A program made the translations under genes and the position numbers. Source: a virus. From it: DNA of 24,806 nucleotides. How positions within the stretch are numbered: position 1 is the first letter of the stretch; each line of letters begins with the position of its first letter. The stretch spans positions 1 to 24,806 of IMG/VR virus record IMGVR_UViG_3300032311_000032. One strand, 5' to 3'. This document shows positions 23,106 to 24,806 of this stretch, one piece after another. The notes below the pieces were generated by a model that ran no database searches, was not told the origin of the DNA, and saw nothing but the letters and a program-made list of their open reading frames with translations.

Positions 23106-24806
23106 TTATGCCGCGCCGCCGATTGAGGCGAGCAATGATGCAATGTCAGGTCTACCTTGTGGTTGTTGGCCAGGAGCAGGGGCCGCACCGCCAGTTTGAA
23201 CTGGAGTAGGCTGCGAGGCAGGGACGGGGGCCATACCTGCTGCTGGCATCTGAGGCATCCCTTGAGGAGCCTGCGGTTGTGGCTCAGGCGCAAAGGCCTT
23301 TTCCACAATGGTTTCAATCTGCATACCTTTTTGCCGTCCTTGAATTACTTCGGCAATACGGTTAATGATCTGTGAAGGATCTTGTCCTTGTGCTGCTAAT
23401 GCTGGAATTGCTTGAGCATATTGAGATACAGCAACTCTTAGTGCATCACGCATTTCTTCAATATCAACTTTTTGTTCCTCTTGAGTAACGTTAATCTCAA
23501 CAGGAATCTCACGGCGTACATAGTCACGAGATACAAGTTTGTCAGAACGCATTTGTAGTAATGCAATAACTGCACGGTTAGGATCTAGTCCTGACATAAT
23601 TCCGTAGCGAACATCTACAGTGTAATCACCATTGATAGCACGGGATGGAACATATTTCATTGTGTACGGAGTACCGTCATCAATTCCGCGAATCTCTTTT
23701 ACTTTGTTACCAAATAGTTTCTCATCTGCCTCAAAGCACATACTTACTAACTCAGCAAATACTCTAGCAAACTGTGCTTGTGCTGCTTTAATTTGTGTAT
23801 CAAATCCTGCTTGTAATGCTTGAACTCCGCGACCTGTTACAACGGATGCGTCTAGTTGACCAGAACGAGACTCTGGGTAACGAGCACCCATACGAAGTTC
23901 ACGCTCTAATACACCTGACTCTTGGAATACACCAGCAGGTAGTTCTAATGGAACACGGCGAATTGCTTGAGGATTAGATGAACGCATAATTGCGTCAGGT
24001 CCCAAAGCAAGTTCTTGTACATCTTGTGGAATAGCAATAGGTGCTTGAATAGATTTCTCAGCAGCTTGGATTTGTAATACTGCAAAGCGAGCACGGGCTA
24101 ACTGAACTGCTAGTACATCATCAAATTGTCCACGAGCCTCACCATCAATAGATGGGCGCATCGCAACGCGAGCCATACATTTTCCAATTGGATTAGGTGT
24201 ACGGGCTAGAACTAAATCTTTACGCTCTGGTAAGTAGATTACATCTTGATCTTTATCGTGATAGCGAACTAAAGAAAGATATGGAGAGCCTGGTGTAAAT
24301 GTATTTCTATTTAAAATCTGATCTGCATACTCTGGGTACATTGATGCTAATGACTGTGCATCCATACCAACAACTTGTGTTAGAGATAAGCAACGACCAA
24401 AGCGGTCAATTTCTGGGTATGCACCAAATGGGTTAACAAGTTTAATTGTTGGCTCATTGCCTTCATAGTCAAGATCAATCATACCAATCATCATTCCGTA
24501 TGTGTTATACCAATCAGCACCGGTATACATTTGAACGCTAAGTTCGGAACGGCCTACATAATAATTTGCAATACGAGCACGGGTGTCTGCTGCTTTACGG
24601 GCGGCATCTGAAACCATATTAGAAGCGGAGCAACTAAATGTTGGTAGAGGTGCCATTGCCTCTGCTAGATCACGAGCAGAAACGTCAATAAGGTTGGCGA
24701 TGAGAGGCTTTGGATATTCCTCAGAAAACATCGACGGATAAACTTTAGATATATCGCCCTGACGAACTGATAGCACATCACGCATACGTCCATCGCGTTG
24801 TGCATA
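23106..24806 (-). CDS. Portal protein (5' end cut off by the window edge)
   Basis: At least 566 residues are visible; the frame stays open to position 24806 with no start or ribosome site near the first Met at 24785, so the true start lies beyond the window. Landmarks: NLIDVSARDLAEAMAPLPTF near the start; a wing-like segment (WYNTYGMMIGMIDLDYEGNE); the stem/crown-like region with QFDDVLAVQLARARFAVLQI and VVTGRGVQALQAGFDTQIKA; and a Pro/Gln/Gly/Ala-rich C-terminal tail of about 60 residues (QAPQGMPQMPAAGMAPVPAS). This is the usual layout of phage portals, the dodecameric DNA gate at the head vertex. The terminase genes are probably just past the right edge. Confidence 0.85.
   Translation of the reverse strand, partial: YAQRDGRMRDVLSVRQGDISKVYPSMFSEEYPKPLIANLIDVSARDLAEAMAPLPTFSCSASNMVSDAARKAADTRARIANYYVGRSELSVQMYTGADWYNTYGMMIGMIDLDYEGNEPTIKLVNPFGAYPEIDRFGRCLSLTQVVGMDAQSLASMYPEYADQILNRNTFTPGSPYLSLVRYHDKDQDVIYLPERKDLVLARTPNPIGKCMARVAMRPSIDGEARGQFDDVLAVQLARARFAVLQIQAAEKSIQAPIAIPQDVQELALGPDAIMRSSNPQAIRRVPLELPAGVFQESGVLERELRMGARYPESRSGQLDASVVTGRGVQALQAGFDTQIKAAQAQFARVFAELVSMCFEADEKLFGNKVKEIRGIDDGTPYTMKYVPSRAINGDYTVDVRYGIMSGLDPNRAVIALLQMRSDKLVSRDYVRREIPVEINVTQEEQKVDIEEMRDALRVAVSQYAQAIPALAAQGQDPSQIINRIAEVIQGRQKGMQIETIVEKAFAPEPQPQAPQGMPQMPAAGMAPVPASQPTPVQTGGAAPAPGQQPQGRPDIASLLASIGGAA

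Overview
This window looks like the virion-structure and lysis module of a tailed double-stranded DNA phage. It is packed with genes, has moderately low GC, and its longest gap without a gene is about 130 bases. Everything from the right edge to about position 354 is on the minus strand and reads leftward as a near-continuous run; many genes overlap by 1-14 bases (TAATG, ATGA, TTGA and GTGA junctions). Only one small gene, at the far left, is on the plus strand. The major capsid protein resembles the N4-gp56 family. No tail-tube, tail-sheath or conventional tape-measure gene is visible, and three long helical proteins sit between portal and scaffold, where inner-virion or ejection proteins would fit. 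I therefore infer a short-tailed (podovirus-like) phage. Several proteins (the CPCG zinc-ribbon, the large helical proteins, the GPGKY/TPLFAPSSRP protein, the tail protein ending GGVLLITIRK) resemble proteins I associate with actinobacterial and uncultured aquatic phages. An aquatic actinobacterial host is a reasonable guess but not proven here.

Layout in the direction of transcription (right to left): portal, 5'-truncated by the window edge; a 46-residue basic protein; two small conserved proteins; a 1626-residue protein, then 452- and 421-residue proteins (candidate inner-virion proteins); a 128-base leader with two hairpins; scaffold; major capsid protein; a hairpin; a 116-residue protein; then a string of tiny, mostly Lys/Gly/Ser-rich genes (36-102 residues), five of them shorter than 60 residues. 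After that come two small conserved proteins with structural-module features, a collagen-like fibre with two Gly-X-Thr blocks, a GT2-type glycosyltransferase with a TPR tail, a connector/adaptor candidate, and small beta-rich tail or fibre proteins. Next are a glycine-rich adhesin-like protein, three tandem paralogous adhesin-like proteins, a fibre-associated coiled-coil protein, and a 653-residue tail protein that may be a beta-propeller nozzle or receptor-binding protein. The run ends with the lysis cassette (membrane/coiled-coil protein, M15-type endolysin, holin candidate) and a strong intrinsic terminator.

How it fits together: the right half builds the head and its ejected contents, the middle builds connector and fibres, the left third displays variable host-contact proteins, and the left end lyses the cell. 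The most interesting parts are the host-contact block (three tandem paralogs, with a 30-residue N-terminal module shared between one paralog and the unrelated glycine-rich protein), the pairing of a Thr-rich collagen-like fibre with a glycosyltransferase, and the chain of overlapping micro-genes downstream of the capsid gene. No RNA genes, insertion sequences, CRISPR array, integrase or attachment site were seen.
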